DNA from: Paramacrobiotus metropolitanus
Taxonomy: Eukaryota; Tardigrada; Eutardigrada; Parachela; Macrobiotidae
DNA: 64,000 nt
Assembly (NCBI RefSeq): GCF_019649055.1
Contig: NW_026570254.1
Coordinates: forward strand, 124,001-188,000
Reading direction: 5' to 3'
A program made the translations under genes and the position numbers. How positions within the stretch are numbered: the stretch's first letter is position 1; each line of letters starts with the position of its first letter. The notes beneath the pieces were generated by a model. The model worked only from the letters and a program-made list of their open reading frames with translations. It did no database searches and had not been told where the DNA came from. This document shows, piece after piece, positions 60,137 to 64,000 of the stretch.

Positions 60137-63100
60137 TTAAACATTCGCCATATACGCATCCTCCGCGAGCATATCTAAAATCCAGGCAGAATAAGATTTT
60201 ATGCGGGTATAAATTGCAGGTGTGGGACGGGCAAAGTTGCGACGGCATTCGGCGGCGCTGTAACTGTAAATGCCGGCGAGGAAATAACGATCATTTCGCT
60301 GGAACACTAAAGGTGCTCCGAGATCTCCATCAGTCTGAAACGAAATCAGTCAGATTAATAATAATCGTTCTACCTTAATAAATTAGAATTTTATTTGCTG
60401 CTTTTACAAATAGGGTAATAACGTGCAATTAAAAATTGTTTTGCAGCAAAGTAATAGTACAAACTTTTAAAATTAACTGTAAATATTTCGCGCAGATAAG
60501 GATACTAGTCAGACATGCCTCGCAAGGAGCTGGTGTTGTACACAAATATTTGTCGCTCTTGAGGTTGTGTTGCACTGATTCGTTGCAGTACGACAAGTCC
60601 AACATTTCCACTTCTGCGGTGTCCGCAAAAATTGTGGCATTTGAAAACGGCTCTGGAATAGTAATAAAACACTGGTTATTGCTGATTACATATACTCCAT
60701 ACACAGGTCAGTGCATGTAGACAACTGATTTCAGCCTTTTTCTTTACCTAAAAGTGGATCTCGTGTTGGCGCTGGAACAGTAAGCGGCACATGACGAAAG
60801 CCGCCAAACACGCCTTTAGTGCCATTTCGCAAAAAGTCTTCATCGTCTTCTAACAAGCACGCAGGAATTCGTGCAGGATTATAATCCGGATGGGAAGCGA
60901 ACTTGATCAGCGCGATGTCCACTTCTATTGTATTCGGGGAGAAGTCGGGATGTAAGGAAATTTTTGTAGGTTTGACCTGGTGCATTAATAAATAAGTATC
61001 AATCGCACGAGATCTAGCACGCAGGGTTAATTTACGAAGCCATTCACTTGCAGCACCGTAAAAAGCAAAATCGAAGGATCAGATAGTTTTTATGTATCAT
61101 CGAAGCAAAATGACCAACCTCAGTTTTAATTGGCCATGAGCGGAAATCCAACACTGGCGAATCCAACTGAATAATCATATCTCTGATATCCGAAAACCTA
61201 TCGGCATATAAACCGTAATATACCGCAAAATACTCGAGCCGTACGTGTCAAAGCTGGGCAAAAGCGCTATTAGACTGTGTCAACAATAAAACTGGTTAAT
61301 TACTTCGAAGCACACAGCGCGGAAGTTAGTATCCAACCAGGATGGATCAGAGTTCCGGAGCAAGCCAGTCGGCGAGTGTGGGACAGGATAGCGGCGTGCC
61401 ATGGATGCAGTGATCGCGGTCGAAAACCGAGTTCTGCCGGCAAGTTCGGCGAGGGATATTCATGACCACAAGCAACTGCAAAATTACTGCGTAATTTTTG
61501 ATAGAATGATACGAAGAGAATTCAGTGCAAAATATTAAGCCACCAACATAAATTATGGCACATGAAGGGATCCTCGTCGGCACCGCTTGGGCAATCAGGT
61601 CGGCTATCACAGACCTATTATAATAATATAATAGTATAATAATATTACATTAGTAATAATTATCGCACTCAATGCACCTTTTGCTGGTCAATGCACATTG
61701 CATCAGCTTCACAGTAAAATTTCTTTTGTCCACAGCGATCGCCTAAACAAAATATCTAGACTAATAACATGCAAATCAGTGTTCGAAGGTTACGGCACTA
61801 GGCTTTGCTAAATAGTTTACTGTTTAACAAGCGTTTCTGTTTAACAAACGTTTTCAAGAAAGATCCAGCTTTGCAGCACCCACCATAAACAACCAGATCA
61901 AATCCAGTTCCTCCTATGGAATTGTCAGTAACAAAGGTCAACACAACAGTAGGACAAAAACTCCTGTAATGGACGGGGCCGTCATGTCCGCAGTATTTCT
62001 TTGGTCTTTCGTTATTGCATGCATCGTTGATTTCAAGATAATCGAATTTGCAGTTTGCACTGCGTTCAATACCGAAGTTGCCGGTGTTTATGCGAATAAC
62101 ATTTGCAGTGTTATTGTTTCGCAGCACCATTTCGCAACGGAGGTTGTTATCGTATGTCTCGTTATCAGGACTTGGAGGCCAACGCAGGAAGTGTGGCTCG
62201 AAGTCTTCCAGCATTAGTGTGGTTGAGCAAGCCGGATCCGGTTCGGCCATCGGTACCTGACATGCGTACAGGCAATGTCATTCACTAATTCCTACTGTTA
62301 TTAATAATTTAAATAACTCAAACTGATAAAGAAAAAGTCTTGTTAAGTCCTGGCGCTGTAAAACACGCTTATGCAATTTCTGTATTACCATGTCTTCTTC
62401 CCGGAAAAACAGCGCAAAGCCTTCTCTTTGGTTGCGATTATCGGAACAAAATTCCACCACGGCTCGATTCGATCGAGTAATATGGTCCGGAGGAGCATGG
62501 CTTCCGCAGAATGGACCTTTATTACGTAAGGCAGTTTAGCATGCGAGCATAGCAGCGGAAAGACTGGTTGTGCGCTTATGACCTTTAAAGTCAAAGTTGG
62601 TTTCACCACAAGGTTCGAATGTCGCTAGCTGTTCGTCACTCAAGCCTTCGAAAACTACAAGATTAACAAAAAACAGGTCATTTCATACACTTTGTAAGCG
62701 AGATTCAAAGTACTGTTGACAGAAATTTTAAACGAAATTTAAACAGGCTACGAATGGTCGTGATTTTCCAGTACCTCTTACATAATCCAGATTGCATCTT
62801 TCGGCCGCTTCGATAAAGAAATCCGCGTCATAATGGAGCAGAAGCCCCTAAAAAATTCAAACATCCTTAAAGTCGCTAGATTCTGGTGGTTGCTGTTAAT
62901 TTGCTTAGAATAGATTCTAGGTCTGTACTCTGTACTTTATTCGTAGCGTTCGTAGTAAAATCATCATTATTATTATTATTAGCTCAAGGAAGCCGCTGAA
63001 GCAGTTTATAATATAGACTGTGTTAACGGTTTTTTCTACGAGTAAATTGCCAAAATTCATGGCTTACCTTAGTGCTGTTCTCCGACTCCAAAACCCACCG

Positions 63101-63718
63101 GCATTTGGAATCAGAAAGGTACGCAGCATTAGGATAATGAGGATCACTCCAAATGCCTCCAGTAGCATTCCGGACATAAGCTGTACCGCTACAACCATCT
63201 AAAAATCGTCGCCGTTATTAACTGCCACTGCGAACCAGGACAAATACTTTTAATACTAAAACTATACTGTTAAAAAATGTTTACCGATGTAATCAATGAT
63301 TGGAGCTAGCGTAGGATAGACATAGGAATCGTTTTTTGGGCACTCGGCGAAATGGATGTCATCAATGGCTGCAGGTACACATAAACAAGTTTTCAAAGTC
63401 TAAACCAAGGAAAAGCAAATTAGTATGTTTATACGCACCAATATCCGAGCGGAAGCTGATCTCTCCAACCCCCAACGTAGCTTCAAATTCCATCTGAGAA
63501 GTGCAAGTATCAAAATAAAATTTGTGGATTATTCGCAAGCCATTAATGTACAAAAATTTCGTACCGTAAATTCCTCCCATTCATACTGCGCCCGATTTCG
63601 GAACTGTCGCCATCGATCTCCTTGATCACCGGAAACCGAGTGGACAATTTCGCTACATGCTGGCCAGCGTAACGAATTTTTATCGTTGTCGGTGCAGTTG
63701 GACGGAGTGACGGTTACG
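60137..63718 (-). CDS. MAM-CUB-CUB-LDLa serine-protease homologue, 5' end outside window
   Basis: Fifteen exons join in phase: 63718-63565, 63493-63439, 63368-63285, 63198-63068, 62847-62775, 62654-62583, 62516-62389, 62256-61884, 61742-61678, 61614-61548, 61475-61304, 61182-61119, 60976-60748, 60652-60519, 60334-60137, giving 665 residues of a longer extracellular protein. Domains in order are the C-terminal half of MAM (GDQGDRWRQF, RSDIAIDDIHFAECP), CUB (99-230; GCSGTAYVRNATGG, GFALFF), CUB (233-356; NCKFDYLEI, GGTGFDLVVYG), a six-Cys LDLa (358-396; CDSRPDCPSGADE) and an S1 trypsin fold (401-665). In the S1 fold the catalytic Asp is kept (DIALIKF), but the His motif reads TSALC and the Ser motif GDLGAP, and there is no IVGG activation site. 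It is therefore predicted to be non-catalytic, a scaffold or binding protein. Junction 60519/60334 uses a GC donor. Confidence 0.88.
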
Positions 63719-64000
63719 CTGTAAAATTGCAGTAATGCAGGTTACTGGCGTAAACTACTCGTGCTTCGATTAACGTATGGATATAGGATATGCATATTTC
63801 TTTGATGTTTCTTTTGTGTTTATTGGGATGTGATTGTGCAGCCATGACCTTTGTGCTACATAGTCACGCCCGAGATGCGGTAAACCAAGCGTGGCTATAG
63901 ACTGCCGCACATGTGGTTAAAAGAAATCAAAGCAGAAATCTTTCCTCTGGAAATCATCAGTGGTTATTAATGGTGACCTTTACCACCGGAAATATATGTA
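63719..64000. other. Intron of the protease-homologue gene
   Basis: The exon ending at 63718 starts at an acceptor (tgcaattttacag) and needs two more bases from an upstream exon, so transcription must begin beyond the window edge. No further exon was seen in these last 280 bases. Confidence 0.6.

Noticed and set aside
62605-62620. ggttcgaat resembling a tRNA T-loop / B box
   Set aside because: No cloverleaf could be folded around it, and it lies inside a CUB exon.

Overview
This is eukaryotic, animal nuclear DNA. It has intron-split genes with GT-AG junctions (donors mostly GTAAGT or GTATGT-like), short introns of about 60-150 bp next to a few multi-kilobase ones, an AT-rich background, and proteins of clearly metazoan families (GARNL3, p160 coactivator, DOLPP1, MVB12, UVRAG, GFI1/Senseless, a MAM-CUB-LDLa-S1 mosaic protein). 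A compact invertebrate genome fits best. A tardigrade or similar small ecdysozoan is possible, but nothing here proves the phylum. Exons were rebuilt by hand from splice sites, reading phase and family knowledge. Every joined model reported keeps an open frame and matching phase across all junctions.

Layout. 1-163: end of an unidentified minus-strand exon that runs off the window. 1601-3609 (+): complete D-cysteine desulfhydrase / ACC deaminase-like PLP enzyme, 8 exons. 3761-18222 (-): GARNL3-type RapGAP plus CNH protein, 19 exons, with a second possible first exon at 30004-30476. 21449-23163 (+): two-exon gene for a secreted low-complexity protein, which would be nested in a long GARNL3 intron if the distal first exon is real. 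26719-27207 (+): orphan ORF. 33993-41303 (-): p160/NCOA-like LXXLL coactivator. 42050-42802: long-arm fold-back element with a 7-bp target duplication. 46065-46700 and 49118-49690 (+): two fragments of a zinc-knuckle / restriction-like-endonuclease retroelement tail on either side of DOLPP1 (47154-48476, +). 49708-50255: hAT-type non-autonomous element with an 8-bp target duplication. 50586-52398 (-) MVB12 and 53435-55723 (+) UVRAG: a head-to-head pair of endosomal genes. 56419-58005 (-): four-finger GFI1/Senseless factor. 60137-63718 (-): 3' part of a MAM-CUB-CUB-LDLa serine-protease homologue whose catalytic His and Ser are both replaced.

Most of these are unlinked housekeeping and signalling genes. 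The one functional pairing is MVB12 (ESCRT-I) with UVRAG (endosomal PI3-kinase complex II), which share a roughly 1 kb divergent intergenic region. The most unusual items are the dead-triad mosaic protease homologue, the intact stand-alone endonuclease-like ORF, the p160-like protein with no visible bHLH-PAS, and the two phase-matched GARNL3 first exons. No CRISPR array, rRNA or convincing tRNA gene was seen.
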